Assembly (NCBI GenBank): GCA_030052745.1
Contig: JANBVO010000010.1
Location: forward strand, 1 to 64,000
Direction: 5' to 3'
Length of the DNA stretch: 64,000 nucleotides
Origin: Pleurostoma richardsiae
Lineage: Eukaryota > Ascomycota > Sordariomycetes > Calosphaeriales > Pleurostomataceae
The notes under the pieces were generated by a model. It was not told the DNA's origin and ran no database searches. It worked only from the letters and a program-made list of their open reading frames with translations. The translations under genes and the position numbers were made by a program. Shown here piece after piece: positions 31,824 to 42,284 of the stretch. Position 1 is the first letter of the stretch. Each line of letters begins with the position of its first letter.

Positions 31824-33028
31824 ATGGGCTCCAGCGACGTCCCCCCGCCCGGCGCGCCAGCATGGCTGGTGCCGCTCTCCACGGCGTTGCTGGCGGGCGG
31901 CGTGTCCCTCTGGTGCGCGACCTACGTGCTCATGACGCGCCGCAGTCTACAGACCAGGTCCTACGGCATGCCGCTGCTGGCGCTGGCCACCAACCTGTCC
32001 TGGGAGGTCGTCTACGCCGGCTACGTGACGGAGATGCCGCTCGAGCTGGCCGGCTTTGCCGCCTGGCTGCTGCTCGACGTGGGGCTCGTGTACACCACCG
32101 TCCGCTTCGCGCCAGAGGACTGGCGCCGGAGCAGCCCCGTCGTGGGCAGGCGCATGGGCTGGATCCTCGGGGTCATGGTGGCGGTCGGGTGCGCGGGCCA
32201 CTACGCGTTCGCGAGGTGGTGGCTGTCGCGGCCGGGGGTCGGGCACGGGGACAAGAGCGGGAAGTGGTGGTTCGGCAGGGAGGGCTACGACACGACCGAG
32301 CTGGCGTACTGGTCTGCGAGCATCCCGCAGGTTGCTCTGAGTGCCGGGAGCGTGGCAATGCTCTTGGTCCGGGGCCACTCTGGCGGAACGAGTTATCCTA
32401 TCTGGTCGGTCTTCTTCTTCTTTGTTCTCCCTCTCCCCAAAACACGGCACCGAATCGTTTCTATTCGAAGTCTGTGGGGAGGAGCTGTTGCTCGGCTCGT
32501 GCTTCCCTTGCGAGTCCCATAACTGCGGCGGTATTGTTCTCCATGCCTCTTCTAGGGCGGTTCAGGTGGAGGAGGGCACTCGTTCTTCCCCCTGCTCCCA
32601 CTCCAAATCTCACTATACAGTCCTACTGTATGGGACGACACCCTTGATTTACTTCCTTGAGTCCGTACTGCCTATTCTCTTGCACCTCGAGGCCAAGTCG
32701 AGGGCTGGATCTTGCAACGTCGACTTCCTGTTTACGAACAACGTCTAGCGTGGGTAACTGATCTCCCTCTAGGCTATGCAGGATGCTGGGCTCTATCTCT
32801 GGGCTGCTGCTCTGCAACGGTGCCTTGTGGTGGTACTGGCCCGAGGCACACGGCTACTTCGTCAACCCGTTTGGTATCTTCCTAGACCTCACTTGGCTGT
32901 TGTGCGATCTCGCCTACCCCTTCCTGTTGTGGAAGGTCCGGCAGACCGAGAGGGCCTTGGCAGACGGCCGGCTGATCAGTGGGGAGGAGTACGAAGAGCT
33001 CTGCAAACAGGGTAAGAAGGAGTTGTGA
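31824..33028 (+). CDS. Pyr4/PaxB-family integral membrane terpene cyclase-like protein
   Basis: Two exons, 31824-32404 and 32782-33028, give 275 aa. The 377-nt intron joins YPI to WMLGSISGLL by completing a Trp codon. The donor G|GTCGGT is weak but the acceptor ATGCAG is good. The protein has about seven hydrophobic helices and two conserved acidic sites: E61 in ATNLSWEVVYAGYV (the N-x2-W-E signature) and D229/D236 in FLDLTWLLCDLAYPFLLW. These match the positions of the two catalytic acids (Glu63, Asp218) known from Pyr4, the cyclase of pyripyropene synthesis. Family members protonate and cyclise prenylated precursors in the ER membrane, but many homologues have no known product. The start at 31824 gives a short polar head before TM1. 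No prenyltransferase or FAD epoxidase is seen nearby, so the substrate is unknown. Confidence 0.75.
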
Positions 33029-36000
33029 GCAGCTCTGAGCCGGACACCACCAGGACGAGTCAGATGATGCATGCTGCACGCGGTGCAGCGGGTGATCGTA
33101 CATAGATCATCATCCCCGAGGTCGCCGAAGTCGAACCATTGTCCAACAAGTTTTGGTTGAAGAAAGCGCCTCGGCAGCTCTCTCTCGAACGGAGGCATAT
33201 CGAGATTATTGATTTGCGTTTGTCACACCCGCATTCTCTCGATACGCCAGGCATGCTCATATTCTCGGCGTGGGGGTCTCTACCCGGCGTATAGTCTTTC
33301 AGCCAGAATCTATTCAACCTTTTGAGACAACCTCGACTGTCAGATATCAACGATCAATATCGGTGACTGTCCACGGGATAATCCGAGACCGTTACCACCT
33401 ACCGGGTTATGACACCCATCTTACGCTAACCCTACATATCAGCCCTGCTATGCGGGCTTGCTCCAAGTCGCTGTCAACTTCTGATTTGCTGCTAGACTAT
33501 ATGCAAGAGCCAAGTGGCGTCTGCATGCTTTTCGTCCGAAGACATCTAAGCTGGGGGATAGCATCCCTTCTCCGACCCGCCGCTTAACGGGTCTGTCACG
33601 CCTCCTACCCTGGCAACTAAGGAGTTGCATCTTCCACACTACCCGCCTGTACTCGCTTGTTGTGAGACCAACCAGAGTGGCGGCAAGATGACACTGAGTT
33701 ATGACAGCCAGGACAAAGCTGACGCATTTGGGGGCAGTTGGTATCGGTTTCTATCTGGCATCGGGCGGCAACAAGGGCTATCGAGGGAGACGAGGGAGGA
33801 CACGGCAACTCCGCACTATCCGGAAATAACTGTCCAACAAAGCCTTTTGAGGAACGGCTAGCGTAACGGTTGCAGCTGTGAATGAGGCATCGCAAAAGCA
33901 ATGTGGCCCGATCTACAAATCATGTATGGCAGCCGGACCCGACACAGCGGAACCGAATGAGATCCCTGTCCGACTCAAGCCTCTTCTGTAACTCTCTGCA
34001 GGTGAGCAAACCAACAGCAACCAGAAACAGAGAAGGTCAGAGCCTTGTATCGTATACTTTGCTCAGAGACGGGTCGATGTATCTTCTACTTGTGTATGGG
34101 GTTGTTGGTTGATCTGTAGAGTTCGGGAATGCCTCGCCGGAACGTCCCCGAACCCCATCACAACGCATCCCAATATTGCTTATTTGAAACAGCGTTCAGG
34201 CTGTGCCAAGCCTGAATTGGGAAATATAGCGGTTCCAGAGCTATTTCCGTCCCCCCAAACATACGACTTTGGCCGGAGAGTTACCTGATGAAGTCCCCGC
34301 GCCAAGTTGTCACCCCTTGCGTGCAATCACTAACAACTAAGCACCCGCATCGTGCAGAGGCACACATCTTTCTCCACTGTGACTCGACGCAAAACTCCAT
34401 AGAGATGATGATTCGGTTCCAAAGTGACCTAGGAAATATTTTTAGTCTAGGCCGCGCTGTTCCCAACTCACGTTTCTCGCACTCGGTTGCCTGAAAGCCA
34501 CTTAATATTGACGCAAACAAAGAGGAATAGATTGAGCAGTGAGGGGAAGCGGGTCTCCCCGCCCTTCCCCGGCCTTTCAGTCTTTCATTGTCAAGAGACC
34601 TCAAGGCCTCTCAAGACTTACTGCAATACGTAGCATAATATTCCCTGGAAGGGCTGTACAGAATGTCCGCCCCGATGATATGTGGTCATTCCTCGGCAAT
34701 GTAGAAGGGCAACACCGAGACCCGCCCAGTCAGACGAGTCCCTAGCCCGCAGTGGACAATATGTGACCTAGAAAGGGCCGATCCTCGTCTGTGGAACCCC
34801 GAGTCCCGCTCGGTGAGGAACCCATTTCATCGTCCGAGGAGGGGATGGAGTAGTTTGATCACATGCCCACGGCGGCATGCGGGTTTCCCTTGTAGGTGAC
34901 GCCGCTGCAAGGGGGTCTGCGGTCATAATTCTGGGGCTGTCAATCGCCAACGGCACGCCAGGTTGCCTTGGGATCCTCTTTCTTTACGACGGGCCGGGCC
35001 CCCAGTTCCGGGAACCCGGACCGTGGCTCGAGTAAGCCGGGCGACCAACAGACCGAAGAGTGGAAACTTTGTGCATTGGGCGGTCTTGGTGCCTCCGCAT
35101 CCCACGCACAGATGCATATTTACTAGAACGAAGCGATGAATTACGAGGGAGACTCTTACCGTAGAGTGCAACGGTCCGGTAATCGCAGTCAGGAAGTGGT
35201 ATGATGTGGCGTTCCTCGACTCACAGCCCTTGCAAGCAACGTCGACTCTGCACAGACGGCGGTTAGGTTCGGCCGAGGAGGAGGGGGGGGTGTTCATTGC
35301 CGGACCGGTTGCTCCCGCACTTCCCGCTGAAGATCCCGCAGCTAGGGCGACGTTTCGAGCACCCGAAGTGTGCGTTTCGCATACGGGATTTGCAGCACAA
35401 GCACAGTCTCAATGCTATCCGCGTCGCTCCCTTCGTCGAATCTGGCAGCGCAGCCATGAGGCAGCAATGCCTGGCCTGATTGGTTCGTCAAGTCTCTTGC
35501 CCTACGACAGTGTCCACCAGCTCGGTGCTCAGATGCATACTCTTTTCCGGATTAGGTGCTCGGTGAGTCGAAGCTTGCGTCATGTTGCTCGGCAGGAGTT
35601 ATCTGAAGCACAAGGGCCGCACATCCCTCAGTAGTGGGGAAGGTTGGGCAGCGTAATCTTGCTACAAAGCCAGGAGGGCTTATGCAACGGGGAGAACCGT
35701 TCGGGTGCTGGTGGTGCGCGGGAGCGGAGATATCACCGATATCGTTGAATGATCTCACACGGAGTCACACCCCACAAACGACCTATCATGGCATCAGTAG
35801 AACAACGCTCCTGATTCGTACGAGGAGACAGGTAGCTATTCGAAGAGCCCGACAAAACGGTGTCATTGAGTATCACGTAATTTGCCAGCTGTGACAGCCT
35901 GAATAGCCCGGCCGGACCTCTACTTCGATTCGGGCCAGGAGAAGCTCATCTCCGGGATCTCCGTTATTCAGCTGGCAGCGGGAGACCAGCATTCGTATCT

Positions 36001-36370
36001 GGATCTCCATTTAGACTAGGGCTAGGCTTTCCTTGTACAAACCAGCGGGTAGTACGGACCCGTGTCAGGGTCATGATAGATCCCCAGGGGCGTCGTCATT
36101 GCAAGCATTCTACCGCTTAGGGCGGTGATCAAGGTGCTCCTAGAGGCGATGTGATGTTCCCGAAAGCCTTCGGGTTATACATCTGGTGACTAAGTGCCGC
36201 CTTTGAGCCGAGACGAAGACAAAAGACTTCATGGAGATTGTCACCGGCTTGGTGAACCGGCTAAACGACAATGATGGATTCGACTGCATGAACGCCTACG
36301 ACGGCCAGTGCCGCACGAAATTTCGCGTAATACTGCGACGTTCGCCTGGCGTCTCATGCTGAGCAGCTGA

Positions 36371-36404
36371 GGCGAGCAGGTCCAGGCGAGCAGGTCCAGG
36401 CGAG
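36371..36404. repeat. tandem 14-bp repeat, 2.4 copies
   Basis: GGCGAGCAGGTCCA is repeated perfectly twice, followed by the first six bases of a third copy. It is a minor minisatellite in non-coding DNA. Confidence 0.85.
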
Positions 36405-38229
36405 ACGAAGGGAGCAGCATGCGCACTGGATGCCTTCATTAACTGCTCAGCCCACGCTGGCATCCCGGTCGTCGCGGGTAGCGAGCAGAGGAGCCATGAA
36501 ACGATACTTGCAGGGCTGGAGTTTTTCCCTCCGCAGCTGTCTTCCATGCCGCTTACCTAACTCTACACTGCGTGCCCATCATTTGCCGCTCAGTCAGCTA
36601 CTTCTGCCGCGTTGTAGCGCCCACTCCAGCCGATCTGGCTGGTCCGCCGGCACGGCACGGCACGGCAGAAGCAATTCCCACGTGCTCCTGTCACCGCTTG
36701 CCAGCGGCGACGTCAATCATTTTTCGCCTCACAAGTCCCCCTGCGCTTCCTCACCGGCGTGGAGCCCGGTCTGGCATTTTGCAGCCGCTGTGGTCCGACA
36801 ATGACGGCTGGTTCCAAACGAAGCACGGCAGGCCGTGCCGGCGCGGGGGAGCATGTGAAGGACGATCACGAATCGTCATCGCGGGCGCGCGAAGATAGCT
36901 TCTGGACATACCATGTAGGCAGAGAGGAGTCATTGCGATAGCAAGGTGACATTATCGCCACGGCTGAAGTGCGGGATGTGAGAGGCATTTAGACATGGGC
37001 GGGCAAGGTGGGATATGCGCAGTGTGCACGAATATATTCATCAGGCCCCAAGAAGAGGTGTTAGCTGAAAGACTCCTAGCGGTGATCGGTACCGGGCTCG
37101 GCGGCGTAACAGCCATCAGTCTTCCCAATGTGGAAACTTGTTGCCGCTCTCTGCACCCCCCTTCAGTCTAGACATGCAGCTGGTTTGGGGCAAGACGGTT
37201 CGGATGGGCCCTTGAAGCACATGGCCCCCTTGTTCCGCTGTGATCGCCTTGGCTGCCTGCTTCTTGCAGAGCCGGCCGAGACCGGTGAGCGACGCTGTTC
37301 CAGAAATCGCCAAGTGCCGGCCAAAACGTCGTCGGTTAGACGTATCAGAAAAGAGGAGAAAGCCGGTGAGGAAGGTGTTGCTGCAGAGGAAAGCCGGTAA
37401 AGGCCCGAGTACTCCCATGGACGCGGCGGTCTTCACTACCTGACTACGTATGTAAGGAGGCACACGCAGATTCGTAGTCTGCATAAGGAACGAGTCTACA
37501 GATACGCGAGGGACTTTTGCAGATAATGAATGCATGGGCGGTGCGGCTAACTAATGGACATTTCCGAGAATCCGACACCCACAAGCGAGGGGGCCCATTG
37601 AGGGGAAAGGGGGCAGGTTGACGGACTGGGCCACAGGCTGCCTCCGTCACCTGCCCTGTTCGCTTCCGTAACTTGCTCTCGGTCTTGACGGTGCATGACC
37701 GGAGTTGTGACCGCCTCCGACTCGCAAGGGATACATCCTCAGAGCCGCTGCTGATGGAGTAGGATCGAATATGTCACCGCCTGGCCGAGCATCAGATCAT
37801 GACATCCCCGCTGTGCCGCTCACTCCTTCCACTACTGTGTTAGGCAGACCCGAGCATCCTTTCCTGCTAATCCCACTGTCCGCTGGGGTCTGCTCCACCA
37901 CTCTAACTCCGGCCTGGCAGCAGAAGCCCGCTAGAAAGGGCGGGAAATGGCCTAGGCCGTTTCGTATCGGCCCCGGACCAGAGGACGGGGTCCGATCACG
38001 CCTTCTGTCATTTGTGACAGATTCTGACTTTTCGACCCGCGCAGCCCGCGCAAACATGTCCGTGTGCGTGTCTGTGTGTGCGTAGTAGAGCTGCGGGCGT
38101 TTCCAAGCAACGCTCACATCACCAGCTGGACGAAGTTGGGCCTCGATGGTGCTGCTGGGCGAGTCTGATTGTCCCCTTACTCCATTTGCATTCGCGCTAC
38201 CGCATTCCTACCGCGCTGTCAGCGCCCCC

Positions 38230-38254
38230 GGGGGGGGGGGGGGGGGGGGGGGGG
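38230..38254. repeat. run of 25 G
   Basis: An uninterrupted G homopolymer directly preceded by five C (38225-38229). It could form stacked G-quadruplexes. It is also a place where sequencing length is often wrong. Confidence 0.9.
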
Positions 38255-39785
38255 AGCAATACGAATTCACTGCCCTTGTGCGCCTCAGCGGTGCTCTGGA
38301 ATCCGGAAGCGCCCTGAGAGAGCTGATTGATAAGAAGGATGCCGTCGGAGCTTACCTATCAGTCACCTCTATCTCTGGAGTCACTGAGAGCGAGCGCGGC
38401 GGCACGCTTCTGCTGCAGCACGGGGGTCGCAGAAGCCACAGGGGAGCGCTGCCGAGCGGCGCGCGCACCATCCAGACGGGGTATGTAACCCGCCTGGGAA
38501 TAGGGCAACCCCCGCCTCGGACCGGGTACTGCAGCCAAACAGGCGGGCACGTTGGCTGTTGATGTTGCGCGGGACATCCCACCGAGTGCACCACCATCAC
38601 CTGTAGAAGATTTGACTGATGGCCATACGAAAGAGCCGGGAGACGCACGCAGCTGCGCGCTAGCTTCAATGTCCGCTGAAACACCGATACGTGTGGCCGG
38701 AGGGATAGTCCGCTCAAGACGACCGCCTCGTCCGCCCTTTTTTTCTGGCCCATCACCAGACAAGCAGATAGATGGGCTGTGGTCAAGACAACCTGTCAGG
38801 GTTACTCGACGACTGGGAGCTGGCGAATCGAGGCGTCTGAAACCGTTTAGATCTGTGGCGGTCAGGGTGGGGGGACTACAGCAGATCGAGAGGGCAGAGG
38901 GCAGCGAAAAAGCAAAAATGAGGGCAGCTAGAGATGTAACCACTCGTTAGGTACAGGAGAAAGAAGGACTAGCAAACGTCAAACACCCTGGACGTTATGC
39001 ACGAATGAATGCCACATAGATCTCGCGATTCGTGATTCGATGAGAGAAGCGAAGAGCAGCAGACGAGGAACGAGAGAGAGGCGAGAGAAAACGAGAGTCG
39101 AGGCAGGGCGAGGAGCGAGGAGGGAGAGCGCAATTAGGCGTGTCACGCCGTCCAGAGGTTCCTGTCCTACGTCGCGTAGGCAAGAGGGCAGCACCTGGCC
39201 GTGATGTGTGTCTCCGAAGGATCTGACCGGTCAACCAGCTGGCGTGCCGACAAACGGTCACCGCAGTCACCACCTCATCGCTTGGGCACGCCGGCCGCAG
39301 CGGGCGGGCCTGAAGAGGAGATTGTGAGTTGGCGATGAGAAGGGACGGGAATTGTGGGCAGACTGGCGCATCCCGGCGATGTCTTAAAAGGCGAGACAAA
39401 CGAAGAGATGCAGCGAGACGGGACTCGCAAATCGTCCCACGTGTTCCACAAGTTTCTTCTGCCTCGAGTGACACTATCATGATGACGACAGGCCCGGCGA
39501 TGAGACTTCAAGGCTTCATGGGCGCTGCAGCTGCCGGTCGCCATGTCTTAAGTGTGTCGTTGGAGAGCGGGCACGAAGGAAACTGTGGACCGTGTCATCC
39601 GCTCCCGCACTCTGGGTGACGTGCAGATGCGAATCATCCGGTCTTCGTCTGACGGATTTGACAGGAGGCTCCCGAGTAATTTGCGGGTAGCAATGCAAGA
39701 AACGTGTTGATGCCCATTGCTGGCCGCGGACGGTCGCTGTCACCATGGGATTCGACGATGAAGGCAACCGCTGGGCAAGGTCGCG

Positions 39786-39828
39786 CCGCACCGCACCGCA
39801 CCGCGCACGCACGCACACACACGTACGT
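39786..39828. repeat. CCGCA / ACGC / AC microsatellite
   Basis: Three perfect CCGCA copies (39786-39800) run into CGCACG, then ACGC and AC units and end in ACGTACGT. It is a compound simple repeat with alternating purine-pyrimidine character (possible Z-DNA). Confidence 0.75.
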
Positions 39829-41833
39829 CGTACACCTGTGCGCCTCGGCAGTCGCCAATAAGGGACGTGCCGTCCCTGGCGTGCGGCAGGTGTCTTGGGG
39901 CACGGCACGGCCATGGATGAGGCGGATTGTGGACGGGCCAGAACGGCTCTTGCTCTGCGGGCTAGGATCAAGATCCCATCTCAGACCGGCTACATGTCGA
40001 ATCCTCCTGCAGATGCGCCTGCATCTTGCAATCTGATAATCAATCTTCTCTAGCAAGGTGTGATCTCTTCCTCCTACTGCCGCCTGACCTATTACGTTTC
40101 CCGTCCCGTGCATCATGCTGCTAGACCAAAGTGATCCAGGCGGGCTCGAGGCCGCCTCCTCGCGCCTCGTCCAGGGGGTGACAGGAGACACAGCTCGACT
40201 CGGCCGCTCACACATGTCTCGGCCGATGGTTACACAGCAGCTGGGATGGAGAATTTCCCTGGCGGCTGAGTGCGCGCACAGTCTGGAGACAGCCACAGTG
40301 ACACTGCATATGTGCTGAGGCTGCTGACGGCCAACGGTGCCCATGCTGCCAAAAACGACCTAGAAGTATTGAAGACCGGTCAAGTCAAGAGCATCAGCGC
40401 CCGACCGACCGTGACGGTGATAGTGACAGCACAAAAGCTCACGGTGTCCAGGAAGAAGTTAGTTGAACCGATCTATCACCTCGTATCATTCCTTGCCCTC
40501 TGGACCCAAGTCCTTGTGTGAGCAGACTCGTGAGATCAGGAAGAATACAGCAGTAGTCATCTGGAACTGGATGAGCTAAAGGGGACAGCCAAAAGCAAAC
40601 AAAAGGCACCATGCCCACCCGAAACACCCCATACGCAAGGTATCAGGCGCCAATCCTCCCTCCCCAAAAGTGCCCCCCCCCCATCCACTGTACCCCCGCC
40701 AGTTCCCATCCATTACCCACAAACCAATTGTAATTTGCTCTTCGACAACCCCCCCAGAGAGAGAGCGGAGGGTGTGGTGACAATTCGTCCTCTGTGAGAA
40801 ACTGATGTGTCAAATTCTCGCCGTTTGGCTTCTGCTGCTTTTTTTTCCAGTCTCGTCCAGTGTGTTTTCTTTGCTTTTTGCCCGGTCCTGTTGTCCTCTT
40901 GTGGCGCCTTTGGCCGATGGGTCATTGTGAAAAAGCATACGGCGGCCGATAAAACCAGTCATCCAATGTCCGAGAAAGCCAATGAAGCCCAGAGGGTTTG
41001 TCCGATTCGTACCAATCTCGCTGGTCCATTCCTCCCTTCCGGCCTAACTTCCTCCCGATCTCTCATCTTGAAGCCAGCCATCACATCCGAGGCCGCAGCT
41101 CAGACCGATGGCGTCGATAGCAAGCAAGCCATCCCGTGCCAAGCTCGTAACCGTTTCCCAGTAGATGTAGATGAGTGCCCAGGGGTATGAGGCCAAAGAG
41201 GGAGGAGTCCTGTGCTCGTAGTAGCAATGAAAAGGGACTCTACGCTTGTGGAACTCGCAACCAAAAGAGAAGGACAACTTGAATGTCGATATTCGATGAC
41301 GGTAACCGTGAGCAAAAAAGTATGACAGCGCCGTCGAGAACGCCAGAAAGCCAAACCATACTCCTCTCCGCTGCCTGACCCAAAACATAACGCTTTCAAA
41401 ACACAAGACTGCGAAAACAAAACGCCCGGGTTTGCACCGCAGTACGGTCTTGAACGGACGCGCTTTTCTGTACTCCATAGTTTCTTGCGTGACCCCCAGT
41501 AAAACGCAAAACAGCTCTCATCCTTCTGTAGATGCACAGCTCAAGCGCGTACTCTCCGGGTGACGATGTTGAAGGCTAGTCGAGCTTCCCCGCTCGAGGC
41601 ATGGAAGCAGATGGGTAGCTCTCCGCCGACGACCACCAGGAGGCTCAGGAGTCTCCGTCATTGCTCGTTATTAGAGCACCTCCTCGTACGTGACCCGACA
41701 TTTCTGAGACACGACGATGCGCGGGCATCTAATAGCTGATGCGGTGCTGCTGCTGTCCCTGTCTGGGTTGATTGAGCATGTTGTGCAGCCACGAAGGCTG
41801 CGTGCGTGGCCGGCAACTACCTGTTGCTTGCTG

Positions 41834-42284
41834 TTAGCCGCTGCCCACTTTAACGACTGTTTCATAGAGCGCGGAAGAGGAGCAGGGAGAGACCGAGATC
41901 TGGACAATGGATCCGCAAGGTTCTCGGCCCGGCTCCGAAGATAGCGATCGGGTATTGGACCCGAATGTGCAGGGGGGCTTCGGGATGCATCTGGGGCAAA
42001 CATACTGCACACTTCGTCTCCTCTGCCCGAATAGTCAGCATCAGAAGATCGGACCGCTGCTTGCTCTTGCAAGTGAGAGGGAGCCTACCTGTACTCGTAG
42101 TGTGTGACGTGCACGGGACACCGGCGCTGGCTCTTGGGATACTCGGGGCACCACTTCCCGGCGACGTGCTGAGTGTGACCGCAGGAGAACTCGATCTACA
42201 AGAACGAGCATGTGTAAGTGGGAGGACTGCAGAAACGCCGTGAGGTGAGCAGACGGTGTTTCGTACCAAATTCCAGTCGCACAT
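41834..42284 (-). CDS. small Cys/His-rich protein, three exons
   Basis: Exons 42267-42284, 42089-42195 and 41834-42020 give 103 aa. The 18-nt first exon codes MCDWNL. The second codes IEFSCGHTQHVAGKWC and on to RCPVHVTHYEYR. The third starts RRSVQYVCPRCIPKPPC. The pattern C-G-H ... W-C-x2-Y ... R-C ... H-Y-E ... V-C-x2-C is shared by a widespread family of short fungal proteins that begin MCD/MCE and have no known function. The Cys and His could bind zinc. All introns are GT-AG (71 and 68 nt). For the second I chose the acceptor CAGAG|GAGACG because it keeps the CPRC pair; the one 2 bases earlier gives a different tail. It is the only gene I can support between 33.0 and 51.8 kb. Too short and split to stand out in any single frame. 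Confidence 0.55.

Larger units (their letters stand above)
33029..41833. other. 8.8-kb gene-free tract
   Basis: I found no supportable gene here on either strand. Open frames up to 236 aa occur, but all look like chance frames: Arg/Ser/Pro-rich, no domains, no splice-linked continuation. Base composition is mixed, not strongly AT-rich. Within it lie a tandem 14-mer, a 25-G run and a CCGCA/ACGC microsatellite, listed separately. 40.4-41.8 kb has C/T-rich tracts and may be the 3' untranslated region of the small Cys-rich gene. Confidence 0.5.

Noticed and set aside
39634-40344. 236-aa open frame, minus strand
   Set aside because: Arg/Ser/Cys/Pro-rich chance translation running through a microsatellite. 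No domain, no splice-linked partner.
41044-41478. 144-aa frame with hydrophobic stretches, minus strand
   Set aside because: Looked like a membrane protein at first, but the hydrophobicity comes from T-rich non-coding sequence, probably a 3' untranslated region. No conserved residues.
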